A DNA stretch of 64,000 bases from contig JANWWK010000059.1 of NCBI GenBank assembly GCA_025056175.1, positions 1 to 64,000 of the forward strand. The letters run 5' to 3'. Below, piece after piece: positions 15,354-24,833 of the stretch; the first letter of the stretch is position 1, and every line of letters starts with the position of its first letter. The stretch is from Anaerolineales bacterium. Its GTDB lineage: Bacteria > Chloroflexota > Anaerolineae > Anaerolineales > Villigracilaceae. A program made the position numbers and the translations under genes. The notes beneath the pieces were generated by a model. That model worked only from the letters and a program-made list of their open reading frames with translations, searched no databases and was not told where the DNA came from.

Positions 15354-15824
15354 ATGACTGCGCTCCCCGCCCCTGATTTCGAGCTTCCCGATGTGCAAGG
15401 CAACCCCGTGCGCCTCTCGGATTTTCGCGGCAAGAAACACGTTGTGCTGGTGTTTCTGCGTGGGTTCATGTGACCGTATTGCCGCGCTCATCTCGCGCGC
15501 TTGCGCGATGATTACGCGGCCTTCACCGCGCGTGACGCGGAGATTCTCGCTATCGGTCCCGATGGCCCCAACGCCTACCGCCATTACTGGCGTGAAAACA
15601 GCCTGCCGTTCATCGGCCTGCCCGACCCCAAACACCGCGTGGCTGACCTGTACGGTCAGGAATGGAACATTTTCAAACTGGGGCGCATGCCTGCCTTGCT
15701 CATCGTGGACAAGAACGGCCTTATCCAATACCAATACTACGGCGATTCGATGAAAGACATCCCGGACAATGCACAAGTGCTGACCGAACTGGATAAACTC
15801 AATCGCCAGGCTAACCAGAGATAG
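15354..15824 (+). CDS. Peroxiredoxin-like selenoprotein with in-frame UGA (Sec40)
   Basis: 156 residues if the UGA at 15471-15473 is read as selenocysteine (residue 40). Upstream of it is MTALPAPDFELPDVQGNPVR, the normal AhpC/TSA start, then VVLVFLRGFM. Downstream in the same frame is PYCRAHLARLRDDYAAF, then EILAIGPDGP and PALLIVDKNGLIQYQYYG. The active site thus reads RGFM-U-PYC, where relatives have RG-x-x-C-P-x-C, so UGA replaces the catalytic Cys and leaves a UxxC pair. Shine-Dalgarno GGAG is 10 nt before ATG 15354. A hairpin suited to a SECIS follows. It would reduce peroxides or act as a thiol oxidoreductase. Standard gene finders would split or lose it. Confidence 0.82.
15482..15519 (+). 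promoter_or_regulatory. Candidate bacterial SECIS hairpin
   Basis: Stem 1 is CCGCG (15482-15486) with CGCGG (15515-15519). An inner stem ATC/GAT with a bulged T follows, then TCGCGC (15493-15498) with GCGCGA (15503-15508). The apical loop is GCTT (15499-15502), 25 nt after the UGA. Bacterial SECIS elements lie within the coding region just past the UGA, with a small apical loop containing G and a bulged U below it. All those traits are seen; the SelB-binding identity is inferred. Confidence 0.65.
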
Positions 15825-15871
15825 ACCATCAGCAGGCATACGCAACACGAACAGGAGATGCAGCAAAAACG

Positions 15872-16285
15872 ATGACAAACAACGAGGAACGTCCTTTCCG
15901 CGTAACGATTTTGGCCGTCTTCGTGTTATCTATCACGGTTTGGAACGTCATCCGCGCCTGGAGCGCTATCGCCAATTGGACAACCTTGCAAGAATTTGGA
16001 GCGCCGGCTGCTTATATTCTGGTCAGCGGATTGGTGTGGGGCCTGGCCGGCGCATGGCTGACTTACGCATTGTGGAGCGGAAAAGGCGCAGCCTTCTCCG
16101 GCGGGTTGATTGTGGCTGGTTTATATGCCGCCTGGTATTGGTTCGACCGGCTGTTCATCCAGCCTTCTCCAGCGCCCAACCTGCTGTTCAGCCTCGTCGT
16201 TTCGGGTGTGCTGGCAGCCATCTTCATCGGCGGCCTGTTTTGGGTAAAAGCGTTCCTGCGTAGCAAAGCGCGGTTTCGTTCTTGA
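15872..16285 (+). CDS. Small integral membrane protein, four helices
   Basis: 137 aa with four hydrophobic segments: about 12-30, 45-65, 72-92 and 104-126. The segments hold motifs such as LVSGLVWGLAGAWLTYALW and LVVSGVLAAIFIGGLFW, and the protein has a basic C-terminal tail. No catalytic motif is recognised. It lies 47 nt after the selenoprotein gene and 51 nt before the carboxyltransferase gene. Function is unknown. Confidence 0.6.
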   Translation: MTNNEERPFRVTILAVFVLSITVWNVIRAWSAIANWTTLQEFGAPAAYILVSGLVWGLAGAWLTYALWSGKGAAFSGGLIVAGLYAAWYWFDRLFIQPSPAPNLLFSLVVSGVLAAIFIGGLFWVKAFLRSKARFRS

Positions 16286-16336
16286 ACAGCCACTGGTCTG
16301 CAATTGCCAATCTCGAACTACTGTGAAGGAGAGACG

Positions 16337-17908
16337 ATGAGCGAAGCATCTGTCGAGCGTCATGCAAATGCCCGTATTCAAGATTTGCGCGAACGAAAAG
16401 CGCGTGCGCGACTGGGGGGTGGCGAGGAACGCATCGAAGCCCAGCACAAACGCGGCAAATTGACCGCCCGCGAACGGATTGACCTGCTGCTCGATAAAGG
16501 CTCATTCCGCGAAATTGATACCTTCGTGGTTCACCGCACCCACGATTTCGGTCTCGACCGGCAAAAATACCCCTCCGACAGCGTCGTGACCGGATGGGGA
16601 ACTATCGAAGGGCGGTTGGTGTACGTCTTTTCGCAAGATTTCACTGTGTTCGGCGGCTCACTCGGCGAAGTCCATGCCGAAAAAGTCGTCAAAATCCTGG
16701 ATATGGCGATGAAAAACGGCGCGCCCGTCATCGGAATAAACGACTCGGGCGGTGCACGCATTCAGGAAGGGGTGGTCTCATTAGGCGGCTACGCCGACAT
16801 TTTCCTGCGAAACACCCTCGCCAGCGGCGTCATCCCCCAAATTTCAGCCATCATGGGGCCGTGTGCTGGCGGCGCGGTCTATTCCCCGGCGCTTACCGAT
16901 TTTATCTTCATGGTGCGTAACTCCTCGTACATGTTCGTTACCGGGCCGGATGTCGTCAAAGCCGTAACCCACGAAGAAGTGACACAGGAAGAACTGGGCG
17001 GCGCCAGCGTGCATTCCGAAAAATCGGGCGTGTGCCATGTGGCCGCCGATAGCGAGGCCGATACACTGTATCTCATCCGCAAACTCATCAGTTACATCCC
17101 GCAAAACAACATGGAAGACCCGCCCTACGTCAACACCGGCGACGACCCGCTGCGGATGGACGAAAGCCTGGATACCATCATCCCCGATGATGCCGTAAAG
17201 CCCTACGACATGAAAGAAGTGATTCGACGTATTGTAGATAACGGTGAGTTCTTTGAGATTCACGAAAATTATGCCATGAACGTAGTGGTCGGTTTTGCGC
17301 GGCTGGGCGGGCACTCGGTTGGAATTATCGCTAACCAGCCGGCAGTGCTGGCGGGCGTGCTGGATATTGACGCCAGCGAGAAAGCGGCGCGCTTCATCCG
17401 CTTCTGCGATGCTTTCAACATCCCGATTGTGACGTTCGAGGATGTCCCCGGCTTTCTGCCCGGCACGGTGCAGGAACACGGCGGCATCATTCGCTCCGGC
17501 GCAAAATTGCTCTACGCGTACTGCGAGGCCACCGTCCCCAAGTTGACGGTGATTACGCGCAAAGCCTACGGGGGCGCCTACTGCGTCATGTCCAGCAAGC
17601 ACATTCGTGGCGATGTCAACTTTGCCTGGCCGACTGCCGAAATTGCGGTGATGGGGCCAGATGGCGCCGTGAGTATTGTCTTCCGCCGCGAACTGGAAAA
17701 GGCCGAAGACCCTGCCGCTCGCAAAAACGAACTCGTGAATGAATACCGCGAGAAATTCGCCAACCCGTATGTGGCGGCAGAACGCGGTTACATTGATGAT
17801 GTTATTGAACCCAGAGAAACCCGCCCGCGCCTGATTAACGCCCTCGAAATGCTCCAAAACAAGCGCGACTCGAACCCGGCTAAGAAACACGGCAACATCC
17901 CTCTGTAG
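16337..17908 (+). CDS. Acyl-CoA carboxylase, carboxyltransferase subunit
   Basis: 523 aa from the ATG at 16337 (GGAGAG upstream). It is a PccB/MmdA-type carboxyltransferase with [30 protein letters not shown] at the N-terminus, the crotonase-fold motif [30 protein letters not shown], and the C-terminal half with [20 protein letters not shown] and [14 protein letters not shown]. It transfers carboxyl from biotin to an acyl-CoA such as propionyl- or methylmalonyl-CoA, or to acetyl-CoA. The exact acyl substrate is not decidable. Biotin carboxylase and the biotin carrier follow, so this is a three-gene carboxylase. In anaerobes it may also run as a decarboxylase. Confidence 0.93.
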   Translation: MSEASVERHANARIQDLRERKARARLGGGEERIEAQHKRGKLTARERIDLLLDKGSFREIDTFVVHRTHDFGLDRQKYPSDSVVTGWGTIEGRLVYVFSQDFTVFGGSLGEVHAEKVVKILDMAMKNGAPVIGINDSGGARIQEGVVSLGGYADIFLRNTLASGVIPQISAIMGPCAGGAVYSPALTDFIFMVRNSSYMFVTGPDVVKAVTHEEVTQEELGGASVHSEKSGVCHVAADSEADTLYLIRKLISYIPQNNMEDPPYVNTGDDPLRMDESLDTIIPDDAVKPYDMKEVIRRIVDNGEFFEIHENYAMNVVVGFARLGGHSVGIIANQPAVLAGVLDIDASEKAARFIRFCDAFNIPIVTFEDVPGFLPGTVQEHGGIIRSGAKLLYAYCEATVPKLTVITRKAYGGAYCVMSSKHIRGDVNFAWPTAEIAVMGPDGAVSIVFRRELEKAEDPAARKNELVNEYREKFANPYVAAERGYIDDVIEPRETRPRLINALEMLQNKRDSNPAKKHGNIPL

Positions 17909-17924
17909 TAGATTACAGAATGAA

Positions 17925-17983
17925 GAATGATGAATGATGAATGCGGACGACAAAGTGAAAACCAAAAACATCATTTATCATTC
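17925..17983. repeat. Intergenic inverted repeat of a GAATGATG word
   Basis: GAATGATGAATGATG (17925-17939) and its near-complement CATCATTTATCATTC (17969-17983) form a 15-bp stem with one G-U pair around a 29-nt loop. The same word forms a shorter hairpin at 56057-56082. It lies in the 100-nt gap between the carboxyltransferase and biotin carboxylase genes. Confidence 0.55.
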
Positions 17984-18009
17984 CTCACTCATCCTTTGAT
18001 GGAGTTTCC

Positions 18010-19512
18010 ATGTTCAAAAAAGTGTTGATTGCGAATCGCGGAGAAATCGCAGTGCGCGTTATCCGTGCCTGCCGCGAAGTGGGACTGGAGACGGTGGCCG
18101 TCTTTTCAGAAGCCGACCGACAGGCGCTGCATGTTCGCCTGGCCGATGAAGCCTATCTGCTCGGGCCGGCCCCTTCGCGTGAATCGTATCTGCGGATGGA
18201 CAAAATTCTGGAGATTGCCCGTAAATCGGGCGCCGATGCCATCCATCCGGGCTACGGCTTTCTGGCTGAACGCGAAGAATTCGCGGCAGCCTGTGCCGAA
18301 CAGGGCATTACCTTCATCGGGCCGAAACCTTCCTCGATTGCCGCCATGGGCGATAAAATGACCGCCCGTGAAACCGTCCGCAAAGCGGGCGTACCGGTCG
18401 TGCCGGGAACGGAAGACGTAGGCAACTTGAGTGATGAGGAACTCCTGGCCGTTGCTCCCAAAATCGGCTTTCCACTGCTCATTAAGGCGACGGCAGGCGG
18501 CGGCGGCAAGGGCATGCGCGAAGTCCGTACACTGGAAGAAATGCCCGGCCTGCTACGCGCTGCCCGGCGCGAGGCCGAAGCAGCCTTTGGCGATGGCAAC
18601 GTGTACCTGGAAAAACTCGTCACCGGCGCGCGGCACATCGAATTTCAGATTCTTGCCGATGCGCATGGGAATGTCATCCATTTGGGCGAACGCGATTGCT
18701 CCATTCAGCGAAGACACCAGAAATTGGTCGAAGAAGCCCCCTCGCCCATCATGGATGAGGAACTGCGTCGCAAGATGGGCGAGGTGGCCGTCAAGGCCGC
18801 GCAGGCGGTCGATTACATCAACGCCGGCACCATCGAGTTCCTGGTAGATAAAGACCGCAACTTCTACTTTCTGGAAATGAACACCCGCCTTCAAGTGGAG
18901 CACCCGGTCACTGAAATGGTGACGGGGATAGACATTGTCAAAGAACAAATCCGCATTGCGCGCGGGAGACCGCTTCAGTATAAACAAGAAGACATCCGCT
19001 TCAACGGCGCGGCCATTGAGTGCCGCATCAATGCCGAAGACCCATACAGCAACTTCATGCCCTCCACCGGACGGATTGCACACAGTCTGCTTCCGACCGG
19101 GCCGGGCGTGCGGGTGGATACCGGGGTGTATCCTGGCTTCGAGATTACCCCTTACTACGACCCGATGATTTCCAAACTGATTGTGTGGGGCGAAACCCGC
19201 GCACAGGCTATTTTGCGAATGCGGCGCGCCCTGGAAGAATACCGCATCGTGGGCGTTCGTACCAATATCCCCTTCCACCAAACGCTGATGGATAGCCACC
19301 GTTTTATGGGCGGACAATACGATACGCGCTTTGTCGAAGAACGGTTTGCCATTCAGGAGGAGCGCGACCCGGCGCTGCTGGAAATTGCTGCCGCCCTGGC
19401 AACACTGGCCGCACACCGTCAGACCGAACGCGCCGCGCAATTCGTGCAACGCAACGAGCGCGATACCTCCAACTGGAAATGGGTGGGGCGTTGGGAGCGA
19501 ATGCACCGGTGA
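18010..19512 (+). CDS. accC: Biotin carboxylase subunit
   Basis: 500 aa, slightly longer than the usual ~450 because of a C-terminal extension. ATP-grasp motifs are present: [44 protein letters not shown] (glycine-rich ATP loop), [20 protein letters not shown], and the active-site ...[24 protein letters not shown]. It carboxylates biotin on the carrier protein using bicarbonate and ATP. The partner genes are immediately adjacent: carboxyltransferase upstream and BCCP downstream. The symbol is used in the family sense; this subunit probably serves an acyl-CoA carboxylase. Confidence 0.95.
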   Translation: MFKKVLIANRGEIAVRVIRACREVGLETVAVFSEADRQALHVRLADEAYLLGPAPSRESYLRMDKILEIARKSGADAIHPGYGFLAEREEFAAACAEQGITFIGPKPSSIAAMGDKMTARETVRKAGVPVVPGTEDVGNLSDEELLAVAPKIGFPLLIKATAGGGGKGMREVRTLEEMPGLLRAARREAEAAFGDGNVYLEKLVTGARHIEFQILADAHGNVIHLGERDCSIQRRHQKLVEEAPSPIMDEELRRKMGEVAVKAAQAVDYINAGTIEFLVDKDRNFYFLEMNTRLQVEHPVTEMVTGIDIVKEQIRIARGRPLQYKQEDIRFNGAAIECRINAEDPYSNFMPSTGRIAHSLLPTGPGVRVDTGVYPGFEITPYYDPMISKLIVWGETRAQAILRMRRALEEYRIVGVRTNIPFHQTLMDSHRFMGGQYDTRFVEERFAIQEERDPALLEIAAALATLAAHRQTERAAQFVQRNERDTSNWKWVGRWERMHR

Positions 19513-19569
19513 CTCAGCAATCCGTCATCAGTGAGGCAGTGAACAGGAAACAAAAGCGGCGAGGCTGTG

Positions 19570-20064
19570 ATGAAGTACATCACTACAATTGAGGACAAAG
19601 AATATCGCGTCGAAATTGTGGATGAGAAACACATCCGCATCAACGACCAGTTGCTGGAAGTAGACCTGGTGGCCGTCGGCGGTCAGCCGGTCTATTCTCT
19701 GCTCATCAGTGGAAAATCTTACGAAGCCTACATCTACCCCGAAGAAAAAGAGTGGCAGGTGCTTCTGCGCGGACAGCAATACAAAGCAGTGGTCGAAGAC
19801 GAGCGCGAAAAACGGCTGAAAACCGCCGGCGGCGCACGCGCCGAGAGCGGTGAATTCCACCTGAAAGCGCCTATGCCCGGCCTGGTGGTGAGCGTGCCGG
19901 TTGAAGAAGGCCAGAGCGTCAAAAAAGGTCAGGTACTGGTTATCCTGGAATCGATGAAGATGCAAAATGAACTGAAGTCGCCGCGTGACGGCACAGTACA
20001 CCGCATCCGCGTGCGAGCAGGTGAAAGCGTAGAGCAACGCCAAACGCTCTTGAGTGTCACGTGA
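19570..20064 (+). CDS. Biotin carboxyl carrier protein
   Basis: 164 aa from the ATG at 19570 (GAGG 5 nt upstream; a GTG at 19567 is also in frame). The C-terminal ~75 residues are the biotinyl domain with the biotin-attachment Lys in [11 protein letters not shown], preceded by [26 protein letters not shown]. The N-terminal half is a beta-rich domain of the kind that links carboxylase subunits ([17 protein letters not shown]). Biotin swings between the biotin carboxylase and carboxyltransferase encoded upstream. The stop overlaps the next start (GTGA), coupling it to the MoxR gene. Confidence 0.93.
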   Translation: MKYITTIEDKEYRVEIVDEKHIRINDQLLEVDLVAVGGQPVYSLLISGKSYEAYIYPEEKEWQVLLRGQQYKAVVEDEREKRLKTAGGARAESGEFHLKAPMPGLVVSVPVEEGQSVKKGQVLVILESMKMQNELKSPRDGTVHRIRVRAGESVEQRQTLLSVT

Positions 20065-21026
20065 AGGCATTCCCGATGATGGATGTCTCGGCTCTTGGCG
20101 CGAAATTGCTGGAAAACCTGGAAACCGTCATCGTCGGCAAGCGCAACGCGCTGGAACTGGTTGTGATTGGCTTGCTGTGCGAGGGACATGTTCTCATTGA
20201 AGATGTGCCAGGCGTCGGCAAGACCATGCTGGCGCGCGCAATGGCAAAATCGGTCGGCGGTTCGTTTCAGCGGGTGCAGTTTACCCCGGATATGCTCCCC
20301 TCTGACCTGACGGGCGTTTCCATCTTCAACCAGAAAACACGCAAATTTGAGTTTCGTCCTGGCCCGGTCTTTGGACAGGTGGTTCTGGCAGATGAAATCA
20401 ACCGCGCGACCCCCAAAACCCAGGCCGCTCTGCTCGAAGCGATGGACGAACGTCAGGTGACGGTGGACGGTGTCACGCATCCGCTTCCACGCCCTTTCAT
20501 GGTGCTGGCAACCCAAAACCCCATCGAATATGAAGGCACTTTTCCCCTCCCCGAAGCGCAATTAGATCGCTTTCTTCTGCGCGTGCGGTTGGGGTATCCG
20601 GGCCTGACCGATGAAATTGCCATCCTGGAAGGCCAGCAACTGCGGCATCCCATTGAACGCATTACAACGGTGTGTTCTGCCAACGATGTGCTGGAAGCTG
20701 CCCAGGCGGTGCGAGGAATTTACGTTGCCCCTTCTATCAAACGGTATATTGTCGAACTGACTCACCGCACCCGTAACAGTGGAGATGTATATCTGGGCGC
20801 CAGCCCACGCGGGTCGCTGGCGCTCTTCCGCGCCGGACAGGCGCGCGCCGCGCTGAATGGACGTGCTTACGTCCTGCCAGACGACATCAAAGCTCTGGCA
20901 CAAACAGTGCTGGCACACCGTATCATCGTCAGTCCGGCGGCGCGCTTGCGCGAAGTGACCGCTGAGCGCATTGTGCAGGAAATTGTGCAGGCCGTGCCGG
21001 CGCCGGGCGGCAGTTTTACCGCCTGA
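20061..21026 (+). CDS. MoxR-family AAA+ ATPase
   Basis: 321 aa from GTG 20061 (overlapping the BCCP stop). Motifs are Walker [15 protein letters not shown], Walker [25 protein letters not shown], and sensor 1 [27 protein letters not shown]. MoxR proteins act as chaperones for complex assembly and metal or cofactor insertion, and are normally encoded before a DUF58 protein, as here. An ATG at 20076 is a possible alternative start. Overlap with the carboxylase gene is probably only compaction, not a functional link. Confidence 0.92.
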   Translation: MKAFPMMDVSALGAKLLENLETVIVGKRNALELVVIGLLCEGHVLIEDVPGVGKTMLARAMAKSVGGSFQRVQFTPDMLPSDLTGVSIFNQKTRKFEFRPGPVFGQVVLADEINRATPKTQAALLEAMDERQVTVDGVTHPLPRPFMVLATQNPIEYEGTFPLPEAQLDRFLLRVRLGYPGLTDEIAILEGQQLRHPIERITTVCSANDVLEAAQAVRGIYVAPSIKRYIVELTHRTRNSGDVYLGASPRGSLALFRAGQARAALNGRAYVLPDDIKALAQTVLAHRIIVSPAARLREVTAERIVQEIVQAVPAPGGSFTA

Positions 21027-21027
21027 T

Positions 21028-22335
21028 ATGTCCAAACGTCATACCGGCTGGGTCGTCTTTCTGCTTACGCTGGGGGTTGGCGCTGTTGGTATGGCTGCCA
21101 CAGGAGCAGCCTTATATGTTCGGCTGGTATATCTCAGCATATTTGTACTGGTCATAGCATGGATTGGGGCGCGAATTTCTCTGCGCGGAATACGCATCAA
21201 ACGTCAGGCGCGTTCTCTGCGCGCCAGCGTGGGAGATATTTTCGAGGAAACATTTCAGGTCACAAATGCCTCGCGTCTGCCGCGCCTGTTCGTGGAAATC
21301 GAAAATCAATCGTCTTTGCCGCAGGCCGCCGGCTCGCGCCTGGTGACGATGCTCTCTGCCGGAGAGACGCGCACGTATCTGGCGCGCACCTGGCTCACCC
21401 GACGTGGCGCGTTTACGCTTGGGCCAACCATGTTGCGCTCCGGCGACCCATTCGGGTTCTTTTCGGTCAGCAAAACTATCGCCGCTGAAGATTCTCTGCT
21501 GGTTCTGCCTTTGATTGTGCCGCTGCGTGAGTTTCCCTCCCCACCAGGGTTGCTGCCTGGCGGCAAGGCCATCCACCGAAAAGCATATGAAGTGACACCC
21601 CACGCCGCCGGGGTGCGCGAATACGTCACCGGCGACCCCCTCAAGCGCATTCACTGGCCTTCTACCGCACGGCGCGGCAGGCTGATGGTCAAAGAATTTG
21701 AGCAAGACCCGCAATCAGAAGTGTGGATTTTTCTGGATGCGCAGGCTGGTGTGCAGGCCGAACTTCATGGGGAAGCGGAACCCGTCTGGAACGATTGGAT
21801 GTTCGTCCGCCGCCCCAAAGTCAAACTGCCGCCTTCCACGCTGGAATACGGCATTTGCCTGGCAGCCTCGCTGGCGCACTATTTTGTGAGTCGCCGCCGC
21901 GCTGCCGGGTTGGTGACGAACGGGCCGGTGTATACCGTCATCCCTGCCGAGCGCAGTGACCGCCAGGAGAGCAAAATTCTGGAGATGCTGACCTTCGTAC
22001 GCGCACAGGGGGAATTACCGCTTTCCAGCCTGGTAGATTTACACGCCCCGCAAATTCCCTCCGGTTCCAGTGCAGTGCTGATTACTCCTTCGACCCGTCA
22101 AGACGTATCGCTTGCGGTAGAATTGCTTCAACGCCGTGCGTTGCATCCGCTGGTTTTGCTGTTGATGGCAGAGAGTTTTGGCGGCAAACCCGGCGGTGAG
22201 GCGCTTGCCGAAGCGCTTGAAGCACGCGGCGTGGCCGTGTGCAAAATCTACAAAGATGCCGACTTGAGCGAAACATTGCAGCGCTTCGGTGCCCGGTACC
22301 GCACCACAGCGCCGCAAACCTTCAGCCAGGCCTGA
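21028..22335 (+). CDS. DUF58 domain-containing membrane protein
   Basis: 435 aa from the ATG at 21028, just after the MoxR stop. Two or three N-terminal hydrophobic helices (VVFLLTLGVGAVGMAATGAAL and VYLSIFVLVIAWIGA) precede a soluble domain. The DUF58 signature is Y-x(4-6)-D-x-x-x-R-I-H-W, seen as REYVTGDPLKRIHWPSTARRG, followed by MVKEFEQDPQ. DUF58 is a von Willebrand-like domain often with MoxR and VWA proteins. The pair may help assemble or stress-test envelope complexes; the exact function is not known. Confidence 0.88.
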   Translation: MSKRHTGWVVFLLTLGVGAVGMAATGAALYVRLVYLSIFVLVIAWIGARISLRGIRIKRQARSLRASVGDIFEETFQVTNASRLPRLFVEIENQSSLPQAAGSRLVTMLSAGETRTYLARTWLTRRGAFTLGPTMLRSGDPFGFFSVSKTIAAEDSLLVLPLIVPLREFPSPPGLLPGGKAIHRKAYEVTPHAAGVREYVTGDPLKRIHWPSTARRGRLMVKEFEQDPQSEVWIFLDAQAGVQAELHGEAEPVWNDWMFVRRPKVKLPPSTLEYGICLAASLAHYFVSRRRAAGLVTNGPVYTVIPAERSDRQESKILEMLTFVRAQGELPLSSLVDLHAPQIPSGSSAVLITPSTRQDVSLAVELLQRRALHPLVLLLMAESFGGKPGGEALAEALEARGVAVCKIYKDADLSETLQRFGARYRTTAPQTFSQA

Positions 22336-22365
22336 AATCCGCATTCTGCCCCAAGGAGAACCCGT

Positions 22366-23268
22366 TTGACCGCTGCTTCTGTCACCCCGCTTGACCTGCA
22401 TTTTCAGGGACAGCCCCGCGCCATTGCGGCGTATTTGCTCGAACACAGCACCGGTGTCGTTCTGGTGGAATCCGGCCCCGGTTCTACTCTGCCAGGCCTG
22501 GAACAAGGGCTGGCCGCGCGTGGTTACACCCTGCGCGATGTGACGCATGTCTTTTTAACCCATATCCACCTCGACCATGCCGGCGCTGCGGGTTCCCTGG
22601 CCTTACAGGGAGCGCAGATTTTCGTCCACCCGGTGGGTGCGCCGCACCTGCTCAACCCCGAAAAACTGCTCGCCAGCGCAACCCGCATTTACGGGGACCT
22701 GATGAAGCCGCTGTGGGGCGAGTTCCTGCCTGTTCCCGCCGATAAACTGACCGTTCTGGAAGACGGTCAGGAAGTCAGCATCGGCCATCTGCGTTTGACC
22801 GCCTTGAACACACCCGGACACGCAGAACACCATTTTGCCTATCTTTACGAAGACCTGTGCTTTAGCGGCGACGTGGGTGCAGTGCGGATTCCTGGCCACC
22901 GTTACATGCGCCTGCCCATGCCTCCGCCGGAGTTCCACCTCGAAAAATGGCGCGCCAGCATCTTGCGCCTGCAAACAATAGGATTTCGGCGCATTGCCCC
23001 AACACATTTCGGCATCTTCGAGGATGTGGAGTGGCATCTCCAGACGATTTTGCGCAATCTCGATGAAGTGGAACGCTGGTTGCTGCAAACAATGCCCGCC
23101 GACCCGCCTGCCGAAGCATTGCGTGAGAAGTTCGTCGCCTGGATGGAAGCGCAAGGCCGCGCCGAAGGCCTGAGCGACGAGGAAATCGAAGCCTACCGGC
23201 TCGCCAACCCTCTCGCCATGAGCGCAGACGGGTTACAGCGGTACTGGAAAAAGGTACGGAGCGCATAA
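22366..23268 (+). CDS. MBL-fold metallo-hydrolase
   Basis: 300 aa starting at TTG 22366, with AAGGAG 7 nt upstream. The metal-binding motif HIHLDHAG (pattern HxHxDH), GHAEHHF, the Asp of LCFSGDVGAVR and a late His in PTHFGIFED give a complete binuclear site. The C-terminal ~60 residues form a helical extension. It belongs to the glyoxalase-II-like metallo-beta-lactamase superfamily. The substrate is unknown. It sits between DUF58 and ruvA without a clear functional tie. Confidence 0.85.
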   Translation: MTAASVTPLDLHFQGQPRAIAAYLLEHSTGVVLVESGPGSTLPGLEQGLAARGYTLRDVTHVFLTHIHLDHAGAAGSLALQGAQIFVHPVGAPHLLNPEKLLASATRIYGDLMKPLWGEFLPVPADKLTVLEDGQEVSIGHLRLTALNTPGHAEHHFAYLYEDLCFSGDVGAVRIPGHRYMRLPMPPPEFHLEKWRASILRLQTIGFRRIAPTHFGIFEDVEWHLQTILRNLDEVERWLLQTMPADPPAEALREKFVAWMEAQGRAEGLSDEEIEAYRLANPLAMSADGLQRYWKKVRSA

Positions 23269-23305
23269 ACCACGCGCCGGGCCGGAAAGTTGAGAAGAAA
23301 GCCAG

Positions 23306-23881
23306 ATGATTGCTACCCTGCGCGGCGAAATTACGCAAATTGAAGAAACGGCTCTGGTCGTGGAAACAGGCGGAGTGGGGTTGCGGGTGTTCACGCCCAA
23401 ACCATTGCTGACGAAATTTCAGCCGGGTGAAGTCGTGCTGCTATACACGCATCTGGTGGTGCGCGAGAACGAACTATCCCTGTACGGGTTTGAGACTGCA
23501 GCTGACCGGCAGTTGTTCGTCACCCTGCTGGGCGTGGACGGAGTCGGCCCCAAAGTAGCGCTTTCGGTACTTTCAACGTTGAATCTGGAAGCCATTCAAC
23601 GCGCCATTTTCAGCGAAGAACCGGATTTACTCAGCCGGGTTCCCGGCGTGGGCAAGAAGACCGCCCAAAAGATGATGCTCTACCTGAAAGACCGGCTGAA
23701 ACCGGTCAGCGGTCTGGAGAAGGTGGCAGCGATGTCGGCAACCGATGCGGAAGTGCTGGCGGCGCTTACGGCGCTGGGATACTCTGTCATCGAGGCGCAA
23801 TCGGCTTTACAATCTATCCCCAAAGATGCGCCGGAAGACGTGGAGGAGCGTCTGCGCCTGGCGCTGGGGTACTTTCAGTGA
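23306..23881 (+). CDS. ruvA: Holliday junction branch-migration protein RuvA
   Basis: 191 aa, normal length. Domain I is an OB-fold (MIATLRGEITQIEETALVVETGGVGLRVF). Domain II has two helix-hairpin-helix motifs (LLGVDGVGPKVALSVLST and LLSRVPGVGKKTAQKMMLYLK). The C-terminal domain III (ATDAEVLAALTALGYSVIEAQSALQSI) contacts RuvB. It binds Holliday junctions and loads the RuvB motor. ruvB and ruvC are not in the window. Confidence 0.96.
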   Translation: MIATLRGEITQIEETALVVETGGVGLRVFTPKPLLTKFQPGEVVLLYTHLVVRENELSLYGFETAADRQLFVTLLGVDGVGPKVALSVLSTLNLEAIQRAIFSEEPDLLSRVPGVGKKTAQKMMLYLKDRLKPVSGLEKVAAMSATDAEVLAALTALGYSVIEAQSALQSIPKDAPEDVEERLRLALGYFQ

Positions 23882-23894
23882 ACAGTGAGGAGAC

Positions 23895-24761
23895 ATGCGC
23901 GATAAGAAAATTGCTTTTATCGGCTCCGGGGCGATGGGCGAGGCCATGATTGCCGGCCTCCTCCGCCAGGGGCTGGCAACTCCCGAACACTTGCTGACCG
24001 CCGACGTTCACGCGGCGCGGGTGGCCGATTTACAGGCGCGCTACGGCACGCGTCCATTTACCGATAACCGCGAAGCAGCCGCCCAGGCCGACCTGGTTGT
24101 GCTTTCGGTCAAGCCCCAACGACTGACCGAGGTACTGAAAGGGCTGCGCGAGGCCATTCCACCGCACGCGCTGGTGCTTTCAATTGTGGCAGGGGCAAAA
24201 ATCACCAAAATCATGCACGGACTGGGACACGAAGCGGTCATCCGGTCTATGCCCAACACGCCCGCGCAAATCAGTCAGGGGATTACCGTCTGGATGCCCT
24301 CGCCCGCAGTGACGGAAGCGCAAAAAGCAATGGCGCGGCAGTTGCTCAGCGCACTGGGCAAGGAAATCGAGGTGGATGACGAGAACTATCTCGATATGGC
24401 CACCGCGCTCTCCGGCACCGGGCCGGCGTATATTTTCCTGTTCATGGAAGCGATGATTGATGCCGGGGTTCACATGGGATTTTCACGCCAGGTCTCCGAG
24501 CAACTGGTGGTAGAGACCATCAAAGGGTCGGTGGCCTACTTCGAGGCGCGCAACCACAAAGACCAGGTGCATGTAGCCGCCCTTCGGAATCAGGTGACTT
24601 CGCCTGGCGGCACAACCGCCCAGGCGCTCTACTACCTGGAAAAAGCAGGCTTCCGCACGGCAGTCTCGCGCGCCATCTGGGCAGCCTATGAGCGTTCCAT
24701 CGAACTGGGCAAGGAAAAGCCCGTTCACATCCCCGAATCCAACAGCACCAGCGTCAGCTGA
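23895..24761 (+). CDS. proC: Pyrroline-5-carboxylate reductase
   Basis: 288 aa with an AGGAG 5 nt upstream. The NADPH-binding Rossmann motif is at the N-terminus: KIAFIGSGAMGEAMIAGLL. The C-terminal part carries the P5CR signature around MATALSGTGPAYIFLFMEAMIDAGV and the substrate loop QVTSPGGTTAQALYYL. It performs the last step of proline synthesis, NAD(P)H reduction of pyrroline-5-carboxylate. It lies 13 nt after ruvA and may be co-transcribed with it. Confidence 0.96.
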   Translation: MRDKKIAFIGSGAMGEAMIAGLLRQGLATPEHLLTADVHAARVADLQARYGTRPFTDNREAAAQADLVVLSVKPQRLTEVLKGLREAIPPHALVLSIVAGAKITKIMHGLGHEAVIRSMPNTPAQISQGITVWMPSPAVTEAQKAMARQLLSALGKEIEVDDENYLDMATALSGTGPAYIFLFMEAMIDAGVHMGFSRQVSEQLVVETIKGSVAYFEARNHKDQVHVAALRNQVTSPGGTTAQALYYLEKAGFRTAVSRAIWAAYERSIELGKEKPVHIPESNSTSVS

Positions 24762-24833
24762 GTCTTTCTTGAGCCATTCAGTGGCAAAAGCAGCAAATTT
24801 GTGCTTTAATTGGGCAACAGGAGACCCTTGCCC

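Noticed and set aside
15471-15473. UGA at 15471 as an ordinary stop or a sequencing/frameshift error
   Set aside because: The same frame is maintained on both sides, a conserved Cys position is replaced, no frameshift is needed, and a SECIS-like hairpin is present. A real stop is still possible, so confidence is not full.
16337-20064. acc genes as part of fatty acid acetyl-CoA carboxylase only
   Set aside because: The carboxyltransferase is a single PccB-like chain rather than separate AccA and AccD, so an acyl-CoA (propionyl or similar) carboxylase fits better, although acetyl-CoA use cannot be excluded.
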